Below, piece after piece: positions 43,258 through 52,707 of a stretch of DNA of 64,000 bases. Every line of letters starts with the position of its first letter. Positions within the stretch are counted from its first letter, which is position 1. The translations under genes were made by a program, and so were the position numbers. Location: contig NZ_JADMUF010000002.1 in NCBI RefSeq assembly GCF_015546965.1, positions 249,580 through 313,579 on the forward strand. The letters run 5' to 3'. Under the pieces are notes generated by a model that worked only from the letters and a program-made list of their open reading frames with translations, ran no database searches and was not told the origin of the DNA. The stretch comes from Collinsella aerofaciens (GTDB lineage: Bacteria > Actinomycetota > Coriobacteriia > Coriobacteriales > Coriobacteriaceae).

Positions 43258-44265
43258 CTAGTCAGCGAGTCCGTAGAACTCTTGAGAGGGGACGCGGTCG
43301 GTAAGAATCTCGAGTGCCCTATCCAAAGTAACACCGTTGTAGAGCGTTTGCTCCACGGCAAAGGTGAGCGGGATGTCTACGCCCAGTGAACGGGCGAGTT
43401 CGCTGACGCTGCGGGCCGCGACGGCACCCTCGACCACCATATGCGTGCGCGCCTGGTACTCGTCGAGCGACACGCCGTGGGCGAACTCGTAGCCAAAGGT
43501 GCGGTTGCGCGAATGCTCCGAAGTGCAGGTGGCGATAAGGTCGCCCATACCGGCAAGTCCCATGCAAGTCATGGCCTGGCCGCCGCGGGCGTGAACCAGG
43601 CGGCTGATTTCGGCCAGACCGCGCGTCATGATGAGGGCAAGCGTGTTGTCGCCCGCGCCCGAGCCGGCGGAGATGCCGCACACGATGGCGATGACGTTTT
43701 TCATGGCGCCGCAGACCTCGACGCCAGTCATGTCCTGCGACAGGTAGATGCGGAAGGCCGTGGAAAGCAGCAGCTCCTTAAAGGTCTCCCCCACCTGCTG
43801 GTCTTTACTGGCGATTACGGCGGCAGAAAGCCCGCCGCGGCAGATCTCCTCGGCATGATTGGGGCCCGAAAGCGCAGCCACACGACGCTCATTGCCGATC
43901 TCGCTGGCGATGACCTCGCTCATGAGCAGACCGGACTCGGGCTCGATGCCCTTGGTGAGGCACAGAACCGGCGTCTCGTCAGCGATGAACGGCGCCGCCT
44001 GGTGGCAGACGTCGCGAAGGTGCGTCGAAGGCACGGCAAAGATGATGGCCTCGGCGCCGTCGAGCGCCTGGGACAGGTCCGTCGTGGCGACAACGTTTTC
44101 CGGCAGCACGTAGTCCACCAGATAGCGGGGATTACGGTGCTCGCCGTTAATGCCGGCGGCCGTCTGCTCGCTATGAGCCCACATGGTCACGCGCGCGGCT
44201 CGCGCGGCGGCAAGGCCGGCGACGGCGGTTCCCCAGGAGCCGGAGCCAATCAGCGCAACATTCAT
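43258..44265 (-). CDS. gpsA: glycerol-3-phosphate dehydrogenase (NAD(P)+)
   Basis: Makes sn-glycerol 3-phosphate for phospholipids. Rossmann motif GSGSWGTAVAGL (residues 7-18), FAVPSTHLRDV, KGIEPE, SGPNHAEEI, catalytic Lys in GAMKNVIAI, and MTRGLAEI. 335 aa. It follows plsY by 9 nt, so the substrate-making and first acylation enzymes are co-expressed; plsC lies further upstream in the same run. Confidence 0.96.
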   Translation of the reverse strand: MNVALIGSGSWGTAVAGLAAARAARVTMWAHSEQTAAGINGEHRNPRYLVDYVLPENVVATTDLSQALDGAEAIIFAVPSTHLRDVCHQAAPFIADETPVLCLTKGIEPESGLLMSEVIASEIGNERRVAALSGPNHAEEICRGGLSAAVIASKDQQVGETFKELLLSTAFRIYLSQDMTGVEVCGAMKNVIAIVCGISAGSGAGDNTLALIMTRGLAEISRLVHARGGQAMTCMGLAGMGDLIATCTSEHSRNRTFGYEFAHGVSLDEYQARTHMVVEGAVAARSVSELARSLGVDIPLTFAVEQTLYNGVTLDRALEILTDRVPSQEFYGLAD

Positions 44266-44274
44266 GACTCTCTC

Positions 44275-44958
44275 CTACTTATCGTCGGGCTCGGTGACGC
44301 GCTTGGTAAACGAGAGCTTGGACTCCTTACCGGCCATGAGCTTTTGGATATTCGAGCGATGGGCCCACACCACGGTGATGCCAATCATCGCCATATAAAA
44401 CTTGAGGCCCAGGCTGCTGTACGGAAAGACCGCGCAGGCAGCGATGGGAAGACCGATGGCGGCGGCAAGCGAGCCTACCGACACGTACTTGGTGATGGCA
44501 ACGGCCACGATAAACATGCCCAGCAGCGACAGGCCAATGGGCCAGTACCAGGCAAGAATCACGCCCAAGCCCACGGCGATACCCTTACCGCCGTGGAAGT
44601 TAAGGTAGGGAGAAAAGATGTGACCCCACACGGCAGCCAGGCAAATGACGCCGAGCATCCAGTCGCCGGCGGCACCGGGAGCCATGATGCTCACGGGGAA
44701 GCCATAGCCCACGCTCGCGATGAGCGGACGCGCGATAAGGACGCAGATGGCGCCCTTAAGGCAGTCGAGCAGCAGCGTGAGCGCGGCCACCTTGGGGCCG
44801 GCCACGCGCAGCGCGTTGGTGGTGCCGATGTTGCCGGAGCCCGCCTTGCGAATGTCCGTGTGGTTGAACACGCGGCCCAGGATCAGGCCAAACGGAATCG
44901 CTCCGATAAAGAACGAGACCACGGCGCAGATGGCGGTCAGCAGGATCGGATTAAGCAT
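44275..44958 (-). CDS. plsY: acyl-phosphate:glycerol-3-phosphate acyltransferase
   Basis: Polytopic membrane enzyme that acylates glycerol-3-phosphate from acyl phosphate. Signatures: FIGAIPFGLILGR, GSGNIGTTNALRVAG, and FHGGKGIAVGLG. 227 aa from the ATG at 44958, which lies inside the last codons of der (8-nt overlap) with AAGGAG upstream. Works with gpsA (next gene) and plsC at 48640. Confidence 0.95.
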   Translation of the reverse strand: MLNPILLTAICAVVSFFIGAIPFGLILGRVFNHTDIRKAGSGNIGTTNALRVAGPKVAALTLLLDCLKGAICVLIARPLIASVGYGFPVSIMAPGAAGDWMLGVICLAAVWGHIFSPYLNFHGGKGIAVGLGVILAWYWPIGLSLLGMFIVAVAITKYVSVGSLAAAIGLPIAACAVFPYSSLGLKFYMAMIGITVVWAHRSNIQKLMAGKESKLSFTKRVTEPDDK

Positions 44959-46285
44959 CCTTTTGCTCCTTCTTCCTAAAGAAGAGTCGAATGGGCGTAC
45001 CGGAAAAATCGAAGGTCGAGCGCATGCGGTTCTCCACGTAGCGCTGGTAGGTGTCATTGACCAGGTCGCTGTGGTTGACGAAGAACGTGAACGTCGGCGG
45101 ATTGACGCCCGTCTGGGTCACGTAGTGCATGCGCAGGCGGCGTTTGCCGTCCACTACGGTGTGGCCAAACTCGCGCAGGTCGGTGAGGAACGTGTTGAGG
45201 CGCGAGGTACTGATCTTTTGCGAGCGCGTCTTCTCGGCAGCGTCGACCATCGCCCAGATCTTCTCGACGCTGCGGCCGGTCAGGGCAGAGATGCGCAGGT
45301 ACTGGGCCCAGGGAGCCATGACGCCCAGACGGCGGTCGACGGTCTCCATGCAGGCCTCGCGCTTGCGGTCATCGTCGAGCAGGTCCCACTTGTTGAGCAG
45401 CACCACGATGGCGCAGCCGCGCTCGATGGCAAGACCCATGACCTTCTGGTCCTGCTCGGTAACGCCCACGGAGGAGTCGACGACGAGCAGCGCCACGTCG
45501 GCGCGGTCGATGGCGCGCAGGCCACGGACCATGGAGTAGTACTCGATGTTCTCGTACACGGTGCTCTTCTTGCGAATGCCCGCGGTGTCGACCATGCGGT
45601 AGTGCTTGCCGTCGCGCTCGACGACGGTATCGATGGCATCGCGCGTGGTGCCGGCAATGTTCGACACGATGGAGCGGTCGGCTCCCAGGATGCGGTTGAA
45701 CAGCGACGACTTACCGGCGTTGGGGCGGCCGATAATGGCCACGTTGAGCGCGTCGGGGAACTCGTCGGCGACCTCGTCCTCCTCCTCGGGGAGCAGGGCC
45801 ACGATATCGTCGAGCAGGTCGCCCGTGCCGTGGCCGTGCAGAGCCGACAGCGGCGTGGGCTCACCGATGCCGAGCGAATAGAACTCCCAGATGTTGTCGT
45901 TCTCGCGATCGGGGTTGTCGAGCTTGTTCACCAGCAGAAAGACCGGCTTGTCTGAGCGCTTGAGCATGCGGGCGACCGACTCGTCCTCCTCGGTGACGCC
46001 GGTGCGGCCGTCGACCACAAACAGGATGACGGCGGCTTCCTCGGCGGCGGCGAGTGCCTGGTCACGGATGGACGTGGCAAAGACGTCGTCGCTCTTGAGC
46101 GGCTCGATACCGCCCGTGTCGACGATGGTGAACTCGCGGCCGTTCCAATCGGCCGTGTGATACGAGCGGTCGCGCGTGACGCCGCGGGACTCATGGACGA
46201 TGGCGTCGGAGGTCTGGGCCAGGCGGTTAACGAGCGTGGACTTGCCCACGTTGGGGCGTCCGACGACGGCGACGATAGGTTTCAT
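44951..46285 (-). CDS. der: ribosome biogenesis GTPase Der (EngA)
   Basis: Two tandem GTPase domains, GRPNVGKST at residues 9-17 and GRPNAGKSS near 187, each with DTGGI / DTAGIRKK switch-II motifs and NKLD / NKWD, plus a C-terminal KH-like domain. Needed for 50S assembly. 444 aa from the ATG at 46285 (AAAGGAGAG upstream); a longer upstream frame is excluded because it has no homology. Confidence 0.96.
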   Translation of the reverse strand: MKPIVAVVGRPNVGKSTLVNRLAQTSDAIVHESRGVTRDRSYHTADWNGREFTIVDTGGIEPLKSDDVFATSIRDQALAAAEEAAVILFVVDGRTGVTEEDESVARMLKRSDKPVFLLVNKLDNPDRENDNIWEFYSLGIGEPTPLSALHGHGTGDLLDDIVALLPEEEDEVADEFPDALNVAIIGRPNAGKSSLFNRILGADRSIVSNIAGTTRDAIDTVVERDGKHYRMVDTAGIRKKSTVYENIEYYSMVRGLRAIDRADVALLVVDSSVGVTEQDQKVMGLAIERGCAIVVLLNKWDLLDDDRKREACMETVDRRLGVMAPWAQYLRISALTGRSVEKIWAMVDAAEKTRSQKISTSRLNTFLTDLREFGHTVVDGKRRLRMHYVTQTGVNPPTFTFFVNHSDLVNDTYQRYVENRMRSTFDFSGTPIRLFFRKKEQKDA

Positions 46286-46295
46286 CTGCTCTCCT

Positions 46296-47738
46296 TTAAT
46301 GGGTGGGGTCAGTGGAAATAGTGGAGTCGGCAGGCACAATGCCAAGGATGTGCTCCAGGGTATCGAGCAGCTCATGCGGCATGGTCGACACCACATGAAC
46401 CTCGGCACCGCGACTGGTAAGGCTTGCGAGTAAATCGTCACGATGATACTCGTCAAGCGTCATGCCGTCAGCGTTGAACATGAGCTTAGGCACAAAGAGC
46501 ATAACCCCTGACAGGTCTTGCGGCAGCTGCTCAAGGATATCGCTCGCGACGATGAGGCCGGTCACGTCCACGTTGCCGCCGAAGTAGCGGTTTTTGATGG
46601 CCGTGACGGTGCCGGCAAGGCCCTGTGGAGACTCCACGAAGCGCGCCACGGTATCGCGTGCGCTGGCGCCCGAAAGACATACCAGGCGCTGGTCGCGGGC
46701 GGTCATAGCCTTGCGAACGCTGGCAAGGCGCTCGGCGTCGGCGGCAAGAACATCGTCTGTCTCGTCCAGATACGAGCGGATCATGCCGATGCCGTCGTAG
46801 TACTGCGGGTAGCCGTCGTAGAAATCGGCCTCGGGAGGCTCGATGCCGGCGTCCAGGTAGAACTCATCGCTCATCTGAAAGGTGTGGCGGCCAAAGCGCT
46901 CGTACGCGCGGTCCTGGAAGGGTCGGATCATGGCGATAGTCTCGCGCGCCAGCTCGGGCTTGTCGCTGTAGGACCAGCTAAAGCGATTTTGGTGCTTGGT
47001 AAAGCCGAGCGGCACGATGCCCAGGCTCGTGATCTGTTCGTGCTCCTCGCAAAAGCGCAGGGTCTTTTCCAGCTCCTCGCCGTCGTTCATGCCGGGGCAC
47101 AAAACGATCTGCGCGTGAATCTCGATGCCGGCGGCCATGATGGCCTCAAGCACGTCCATGCCGCGCTGGGCGTTGCGGCCCATCATTCGGCGGCGGACGT
47201 CGGGGCTCACGGCGTGGACCGACACGTTCATCGGACTCATGTTGCGATTGATAACGTTTTGCACGTCCTCGTCGGAAAGGTTCGTGAGCGTGACAAAGTT
47301 GCCCTGCAAAAAGCTCAGGCGATAGTCGTCATCGCGGATGTAGAGCGTGGAGCGACCGCCCTTGGGCAGCATGGTCATAAAGCAGAACACGCAGGCGTTT
47401 ACGCAGGTACGCATGCCGTCAAAGATGGGGCCGTCGAACTCAAGGCCCCAGTCCTCTCCCGGGAAGCGGTCGAGCTCCACGGGGGTGACAGTGCCGTCGC
47501 GCGGATCGAATACCTCCAGCTCGACGGTGTCGTCATCTGCCTCCCAGAGCCACACGATCATATCGGTCAGCCGCTCGCCGTTGACCGTGAGCACGCGCAT
47601 GCCCGGCTCGATACCCACATCCCATGCGGGCGATTCGGGACGCACGTTTTTAACGAGCGCGCCCTCACCCGGCTCGGGGTCGCGGCTGCGCCCGTAATCG
47701 GCCAACTCGGCGGCGTATGCGGGTACGGTCTGGTCCAT
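46296..47738 (-). CDS. DUF512 radical-SAM/PDZ-like protein
   Basis: 480 aa. A PDZ-like N-terminal domain (VKNVRPESPAWDVGIEPG) is followed by the radical-SAM cysteines CVNACVFCF near residue 115 and a long DUF512 domain (PLGFTKHQ, DEFYLDAG, ASDILEQLP). Conserved beside der in Actinobacteria and Firmicutes; function unknown, with envelope or ribosome-related roles proposed. The ATG at 47738 overlaps the ispH stop region; an upstream TTG is too close to the Shine-Dalgarno sequence. Confidence 0.85.
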   Translation of the reverse strand: MDQTVPAYAAELADYGRSRDPEPGEGALVKNVRPESPAWDVGIEPGMRVLTVNGERLTDMIVWLWEADDDTVELEVFDPRDGTVTPVELDRFPGEDWGLEFDGPIFDGMRTCVNACVFCFMTMLPKGGRSTLYIRDDDYRLSFLQGNFVTLTNLSDEDVQNVINRNMSPMNVSVHAVSPDVRRRMMGRNAQRGMDVLEAIMAAGIEIHAQIVLCPGMNDGEELEKTLRFCEEHEQITSLGIVPLGFTKHQNRFSWSYSDKPELARETIAMIRPFQDRAYERFGRHTFQMSDEFYLDAGIEPPEADFYDGYPQYYDGIGMIRSYLDETDDVLAADAERLASVRKAMTARDQRLVCLSGASARDTVARFVESPQGLAGTVTAIKNRYFGGNVDVTGLIVASDILEQLPQDLSGVMLFVPKLMFNADGMTLDEYHRDDLLASLTSRGAEVHVVSTMPHELLDTLEHILGIVPADSTISTDPTH

Positions 47739-47740
47739 GA

Positions 47741-48637
47741 TTAGCGGCAAAGCTCCTTGATGCGCGCAACGGCGCGTTCGATGTGTTCTTGCGGGGTGGA
47801 GGCTCCGGCAGTGATGCCGATGTGGCGCGCGTTGGCAAACCAGGTGGCCTCAAGCTCGGAAGCTTCCTCGATATGATACGTACACGCGCAGGCGTCTGCG
47901 CAAATCTGCGCCAGGCGGCGGGTGTTGCCCGAGTTCTTGCCACCCACCACGACCATACAGTCGCAGCGGTTGGCAAGTGCGGCTGCTGCCTGTTGACGCT
48001 CACTCGTGGCAGCGCAGATCGTGTTGATCACGCGCAGCTCCTGCACGCGCGGGGTGATGGAGGCCACAACCTCGGCCAGGTTTTGCGCGGTTTGGGTGGT
48101 CTGCACAACCAGGCCCACCTTGCCCTTGAGCGGCAGCGCGTCCGCATCGGCGGCGCAGCTCACGACTTGAGCGTCATCCCCGGCGTGGCCCAGAATGCCC
48201 TCGACCTCGGGGTGGCCCGGCTCGCCCACGACGATCACGCGGTAGCCCTCGCGCACCAGGCGCTCGGCCGCCACATGAACCTTCTTCACGTAGGGGCAGG
48301 TGGCATCGACCACGGTAAGGCCGCGCTCGCGAGCGGCTTCGATGACCTGCGGCACCACACCGTGCGCGCGAATGATCACGGTGCCCGACGCGGCGTCATC
48401 CAGGGTGTCGGCCAGGCCTACGCCTGCCTCGGCGAGCTCGCGTACCACGATGGGGTTATGGATGAGCGGACCCAGCGTGTGAACCTGAGTGCTCTCCCCC
48501 GCCTGCGGGGCGGCCGCCAATGCCATATCGAGTGCACGCTGCACGCCGTAGCAGGTGCCGGCGTGGGCAGCGATTTCGATGGTGGGGACGACTCCCTCAG
48601 CGGCGGCCGCGGCGGTATTCATGACGTTCTCACCCAT
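47741..48637 (-). CDS. ispH: 4-hydroxy-3-methylbut-2-enyl diphosphate reductase
   Basis: Last enzyme of the MEP isoprenoid pathway, making IPP and DMAPP. The three [4Fe-4S] cysteines are in GTCYGVQRALDMA, DATCPYVKKVH and NTICAATSERQ; active-site His in GPLIHNP and EPGHPEV; C-terminal AGASTPQ. About 298 aa. Start uncertain between the ATG at 48637 and another at 48622. It also provides the dimethylallyl donor used by MiaA. Confidence 0.94.
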   Translation of the reverse strand: MGENVMNTAAAAAEGVVPTIEIAAHAGTCYGVQRALDMALAAAPQAGESTQVHTLGPLIHNPIVVRELAEAGVGLADTLDDAASGTVIIRAHGVVPQVIEAARERGLTVVDATCPYVKKVHVAAERLVREGYRVIVVGEPGHPEVEGILGHAGDDAQVVSCAADADALPLKGKVGLVVQTTQTAQNLAEVVASITPRVQELRVINTICAATSERQQAAAALANRCDCMVVVGGKNSGNTRRLAQICADACACTYHIEEASELEATWFANARHIGITAGASTPQEHIERAVARIKELCR

Positions 48638-48639
48638 AG

Positions 48640-49368
48640 CTAGAACCTGCCCGGATGCTCGTCGCACAGCTCGTCGCGCATGGCGTAGACGCGATTCATG
48701 GCCTCGGACTCAAACCAAGCCAGGCGCTCCTTACGCTTGAGCTCGGCCGGTGCATCGGAAAGCGAGATGGCCTTGCCGGCACGGATCCAGCACTTTTTGG
48801 GGCGCATTAGCTTTTTGCCCGCAGGCGTGATATCGGACCAGCCACAAATAGCGAGTGGATTAACGGGTGCCTTGCCCATCTGAGCGATGAGCGCAAAGCC
48901 GCCATGGACCTCGGGCTTGATCTCGCGCGAGCGGATGCGCGTGCCCTCGGGGAAGATCAGGACGTCCTCACCGCGCTGCAGTGCATGCTGGGCGGCACGC
49001 AGACACTTCATGTCGGCGGTACCGCGCTCGACGGGAATGCCGCCCACGCGGCTAAAGGCCCAGCGTACGATCTTGCTCTTGGCAAACTCGGACTTAAAAA
49101 TGGGGCGAATGCGGCGGCCGCCAAAGAACAGCGCCGTTTCTACAGCCAGTAACTCGGCCATCGAGGTGTGGTTGCAGATGACCACGCTGCCGTGGCCCTC
49201 CTGGCGCTCAAACAGCAGGTCGGCGTCTTCGACTTTCCAGCGCCACATGAGCTTGGAGAAGGCCCAAAGAATAGCCATGACCACGACGACGGTGCCGCGG
49301 ATGAGCGCCGGGAACTCGGCGTAGGGGGCGTTGTAATAATCCTCGGGCGTCTGCTTAAACAGGCGCAT
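48640..49368 (-). CDS. plsC: 1-acyl-sn-glycerol-3-phosphate acyltransferase
   Basis: Second acylation step to phosphatidic acid. 242 aa with an N-terminal hydrophobic helix, block I CNHTSMAE (NHxxxxE in place of NHxxxxD), block III FPEGTRIRS, and GGIPVERG. The acidic residue of the catalytic dyad is Glu instead of Asp, a small variation. Lies 2 nt upstream of the ispH start and 3 nt after cmk. Confidence 0.88.
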   Translation of the reverse strand: MRLFKQTPEDYYNAPYAEFPALIRGTVVVVMAILWAFSKLMWRWKVEDADLLFERQEGHGSVVICNHTSMAELLAVETALFFGGRRIRPIFKSEFAKSKIVRWAFSRVGGIPVERGTADMKCLRAAQHALQRGEDVLIFPEGTRIRSREIKPEVHGGFALIAQMGKAPVNPLAICGWSDITPAGKKLMRPKKCWIRAGKAISLSDAPAELKRKERLAWFESEAMNRVYAMRDELCDEHPGRF

Positions 49369-49371
49369 GGG

Positions 49372-50058
49372 CTACCTCCTTTGGTTGATGAGGCCCTCGA
49401 TAATGCGGACGACCTCATCGATGGTGTGGGCGGTGGAGTCGACGTGCACGGCGTCCTCGGCGGGCACGAGCGGCGCGACCTCGCGGCTACTGTCGAGTTT
49501 GTCGCGCTGTTTGAGGGCGTCGAGGGTCTCGTCGACCTCGGCCTCGAGTTGCTCTGCGCTGAGCGGCTGGGCGTCGTTTTGGTGGCGCTGCAGCACGCGG
49601 CGACGGGCGCGCTCACGAGGGTCGGCGGTCAGGAACACCTTGACCTGCGCGTTGGGGAACACGACGGTGCCGATGTCGCGACCCTCGGCCACGATATCGC
49701 GATCCTCGGCGGCGCGGCGCTGATGGATGAGCATGGCGGCGCGTACGCCCGGGTAGGCCGAGACCTTGGAGACGTTGGCGTCCACCTGCGGGGTACGGAT
49801 GGCAGCCGATGCGTCCGCACCGTCGATGGTCAGGCGCGTGTCCTCGCCAGTGCCGTTGGTAAAGCGGATCTCGATCTGTTCGGCGAGGGCGTCGATGGCC
49901 GCCTCGTCGTCCAGATCAATGCCGCGGTCGAGCGCGGCAAAGGTGACGGCGCGATACATGGCGCCCGTGTCGAGCTTGTTAAAGCCCAGCTGGCGGGCAA
50001 TCTCCTTGGCGATGGTGGACTTGCCGGAACCGGCGGGGCCGTCGATGGCGACGATCAT
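49372..50058 (-). CDS. cmk: cytidylate kinase
   Basis: Phosphorylates CMP and dCMP. P-loop GPAGSGKSTIAKE at residues 7-19, DTGAMYRAVTFAAL, EGRDIGTVVFP, and RARRRVLQR in the lid. 228 aa. The cmk-plsC-ispH and der neighbourhood is common in Actinobacteria and Firmicutes. Confidence 0.95.
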   Translation of the reverse strand: MIVAIDGPAGSGKSTIAKEIARQLGFNKLDTGAMYRAVTFAALDRGIDLDDEAAIDALAEQIEIRFTNGTGEDTRLTIDGADASAAIRTPQVDANVSKVSAYPGVRAAMLIHQRRAAEDRDIVAEGRDIGTVVFPNAQVKVFLTADPRERARRRVLQRHQNDAQPLSAEQLEAEVDETLDALKQRDKLDSSREVAPLVPAEDAVHVDSTAHTIDEVVRIIEGLINQRR

Positions 50059-50124
50059 GCAATGCTTCCTTTCGGTGGTTGACGTGCTGATATGGGACGC
50101 GGGCGCTGCTTGCTGGCGGACTGG

Positions 50125-51096
50125 CTAGCCCGTGTAGCGCTCGCGGTAGGTGTTGCGCTTGGGTGCGGAGCCGTGGCTGCCGTGGTGACGCGTGCGGCTC
50201 GCGGTGTTGGTCGCGGGCGCGGCGCCACGCTTGGCGCTGGCCTGCTTGGGCGGAATGCCGCCGGCCTTGAGGATCTGCACCTCGCGGTCGGTGAGCTCGC
50301 GCCACGAGCCCTTGGCCACGTCCTTGAGCTCCAGGCCGGCAAAGTTGCAGCGGTGCAGGCGGATCACCGGATGGTGGATCTTGCTCAGCATGCGCTTGAC
50401 CTGGTTCTTGCGGCCTTCGCGGATGATGACCTCCACGGCGGTGGTGCCGGGCTTTACGCCTTGCGGAGCCACGGCCTCGGCCTCGCGCGCGGTAATAACG
50501 CGGCAGATCGCCGGCTGGCACAGGCCGTCGTCGAGCTCGATGCCGCGACGGAGTGGTTCCAAGTCGCGATCGGTCAGGTGGCCGTCCACGAGCGCCTGAT
50601 AGGTCTTATAGACGTGCTTGCTGGGGTGCAGCAGATCCTGCGACAGGTCGCCGTCGGTGGTAAAGAGCAAAAGGCCCGTGGTGTCGCGGTCCAGGCGGCC
50701 CACCGGGAAGAGCCCAGGAAAGCGGTCGCGCGGGACCAGGTCGGCCACGCAGGGGCGCTCCTGCGGATCGCTCATGGTGGTGAGGTAGCCGGTCGGCTTG
50801 TAGAGCATCAGGTACACGGCGCCCTGGTTGAGCTTGACGGGCATGCCGTCGACCTCGATATGGTCGCGGTCGACGTCAACCTTGGTGCCCAGTTCGGTCG
50901 CGACCTGGCCGTTGACGGTCACGCGGCCGGCGGTCATCAGGTCCTCCGAGCCGCGGCGACTCGCCACGCCCGCGCGCGCCAAAAAGCGCTGCAGGCGCAT
51001 GGTGTGCGGATAGACGGGCTGGGCGCCGCCTGTGGGCGCCGTAGCGCCCGCGGCGCGTGAGATACGCGTCTCCCCCGCTTCGTTAGTCCTCGTCAT
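50125..51096 (-). CDS. 23S rRNA pseudouridine synthase, RsuA/RluB family
   Basis: 323 aa. S4 RNA-binding domain (MRLQRFLARAGVASRRGSEDL), then the synthase domain with catalytic Asp in VGRLDRDTTGLLLFT and the closing EGRKNQVKRML. A C-terminal basic tail (KRGAAPATNT, HHGSHGSAPKR) is disordered. The ATG at 51096 overlaps scpB by 14 nt with GGAGG upstream. The scpA-scpB-rluB order is a classic actinobacterial and firmicute cluster, supporting RluB. Confidence 0.92.
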   Translation of the reverse strand: MTRTNEAGETRISRAAGATAPTGGAQPVYPHTMRLQRFLARAGVASRRGSEDLMTAGRVTVNGQVATELGTKVDVDRDHIEVDGMPVKLNQGAVYLMLYKPTGYLTTMSDPQERPCVADLVPRDRFPGLFPVGRLDRDTTGLLLFTTDGDLSQDLLHPSKHVYKTYQALVDGHLTDRDLEPLRRGIELDDGLCQPAICRVITAREAEAVAPQGVKPGTTAVEVIIREGRKNQVKRMLSKIHHPVIRLHRCNFAGLELKDVAKGSWRELTDREVQILKAGGIPPKQASAKRGAAPATNTASRTRHHGSHGSAPKRNTYRERYTG

Positions 51097-51802
51097 GCAT
51101 GTCCTCCGAGTTATCGCCGGTGGGCAGAAGCTCTGCGTCATCGGCGTCCTCAACATCGGTATCGATCAGTTCGCGCTCTTCGTCCAGGTCCTCGGCCTGC
51201 TCCTCGAGCGTGGACTGAATGCTGCGGCCGCTCAGACGCTCGCGGATAAACTGTCGCGACTGCTCGTCGGGGGCAAACTGCTCCAGATCGGGCAGGTCGC
51301 GAGTGGAGCGCAGACCGAACTTTTCCAAGAAGGCGTTGGTCGTACCGTAGATGATGGCCTGACCGCGCTCGGGGTCGCGGCCGAGCTCGCGCACCAGGCC
51401 CTTGTCAACAAGCGACGCGATAACGCCGTCGGAGTTGACGCCGCGGATGCCCTTGACCACCTCACGCGTGACGGGCTGGTGATAGGCGATCACGGCCAGG
51501 GTCTCGAGCGCCGCCTGCGACAGCTTTTGCGTGTCCCAGCTCAGCACGTAGGCCTCGACCACGTCGTGGTAGGCAGGGTGTGTAAACAGACGCCAGCCGC
51601 CGGCGACCTCGCGAAGCTGAAAGCCGCGGTTGGCCTCCTCGTACTCAACTTTGAGCTCGGCCAACAGCGATGCGCACTCGCCGGGGGCGATGTCGAGCGC
51701 GCTTGCCAGCGCGGGCGCGCTCACGGGGTCGCTCGACACCAGCAGCAGCGCCTCGAGGGCGCCTTTGAGGCTGTTTGCCTCCAGCGTGGAAAGGGTTGAC
51801 AT
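51083..51802 (-). CDS. scpB: segregation and condensation protein B
   Basis: Winged-helix kleisin partner of the SMC complex. Motifs: SLKGALEALLLVSSDPVSA, LAVIAYHQPVTREVVKGIRGVNSDGVIASL, and GRPIIYGTT-type AIIYGTTNAFLEKFGL. 239 aa with an acidic C-terminal tail. Follows scpA by 11 nt. Confidence 0.94.
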   Translation of the reverse strand: MSTLSTLEANSLKGALEALLLVSSDPVSAPALASALDIAPGECASLLAELKVEYEEANRGFQLREVAGGWRLFTHPAYHDVVEAYVLSWDTQKLSQAALETLAVIAYHQPVTREVVKGIRGVNSDGVIASLVDKGLVRELGRDPERGQAIIYGTTNAFLEKFGLRSTRDLPDLEQFAPDEQSRQFIRERLSGRSIQSTLEEQAEDLDEERELIDTDVEDADDAELLPTGDNSEDMHDED

Positions 51803-51813
51803 GGTTACCGCTC

Positions 51814-52623
51814 CTATTCGGTGAGCTCGGGGCCCTCGCCGGGCACATAGGCCTCGGCGCCCTCGACGCGGTTGATTTGAATGGTTCCAAAGATCTCGTC
51901 CTGGCTCAGCGTGAGCGAGCCGCGTTTGGCGAGCTCGAGCATAGCCAGGAAGGTGACGACGAGCTGCTCAGTCGTGGCGTCGCCGTCCAGCAGCTCGCGG
52001 AAGGTGCAGGTTTGGTGCGCCATGGTAAAGCGGTCGACCGAGGCCACCGTCAGATCGAGCGGCACGCGATGCGGCGCCACGTGCTCGGCCTCCAGCAGGA
52101 AGGTCTGGCGCTTGCCGTCCAGGTCGGCACAGATGACGGCCAGGCCGCGCAGGGTAATGCCGGCCAGGTAGTCGGGCATAAGGCCCAAGAACTCGGGGTC
52201 GGGGCCGGCAACGCGCGAATGCATGCGGCTCTCGGCCCGCATGCGCGCGCCAAGGGCCGCTGCCGCGCCCTTAAACTGCTTGTAGGCGATCAGGCGCTGG
52301 ATCAGGACCTCGCGCAGGGCGTCGCCGTCAAGTGCGCTGAGTTCCTCGAGGTCTTCGTCGTCCTCGTCATCGTCGACGGATTTGCTGGGGGCCTCTTGGG
52401 GTACCAGCGAGGCGGCCTTGATGTCCAAAAGGGTTGCCGCGACCAGCAAAAAGTCGCTCGCCACGTCTAGGTCCAGCGCCTCGATGCGCTCGGCCTCGGC
52501 AAGGTATTGCTCGGCCACCTCACTGATCGAGATGGCGCCGATATCTACTTTTTGGCGGGTTACCAGCTGCAGCAGCAGGTCGAACGGTCCGCTGTAGACC
52601 TGCGTCGACACGCGATACGACAT
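51814..52623 (-). CDS. scpA: segregation and condensation protein A
   Basis: Kleisin bridging SMC heads in chromosome condensation. N-terminal YSGPFDLLLQLVTRQKVDI and EQYLAE, DFLLVAATLLDIKAASL; C-terminal winged helix with VTFLAMLELAKRGSL and IFGTIQI. 269 aa. First gene of the scpA-scpB-rluB group. Confidence 0.93.
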   Translation of the reverse strand: MSYRVSTQVYSGPFDLLLQLVTRQKVDIGAISISEVAEQYLAEAERIEALDLDVASDFLLVAATLLDIKAASLVPQEAPSKSVDDDEDDEDLEELSALDGDALREVLIQRLIAYKQFKGAAAALGARMRAESRMHSRVAGPDPEFLGLMPDYLAGITLRGLAVICADLDGKRQTFLLEAEHVAPHRVPLDLTVASVDRFTMAHQTCTFRELLDGDATTEQLVVTFLAMLELAKRGSLTLSQDEIFGTIQINRVEGAEAYVPGEGPELTE

Positions 52624-52707
52624 CTTCGACCTCCTTTGACGGCGCCTTCGCGGCGCGGTTTGGGTGCATGTTGCGACCGTTTTACACGGTCGACCTGTAA
52701 GTTTACC

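Noticed and set aside
41341-43389. 682-aa plus-strand frame
   Set aside because: Antisense to the cysteine desulfurase and rpe genes; composition (His, Val, Gly, Ala) is that of a shadow frame.
43441-44979. 512-aa plus-strand frame
   Set aside because: Antisense to gpsA and plsY, which are unambiguous.
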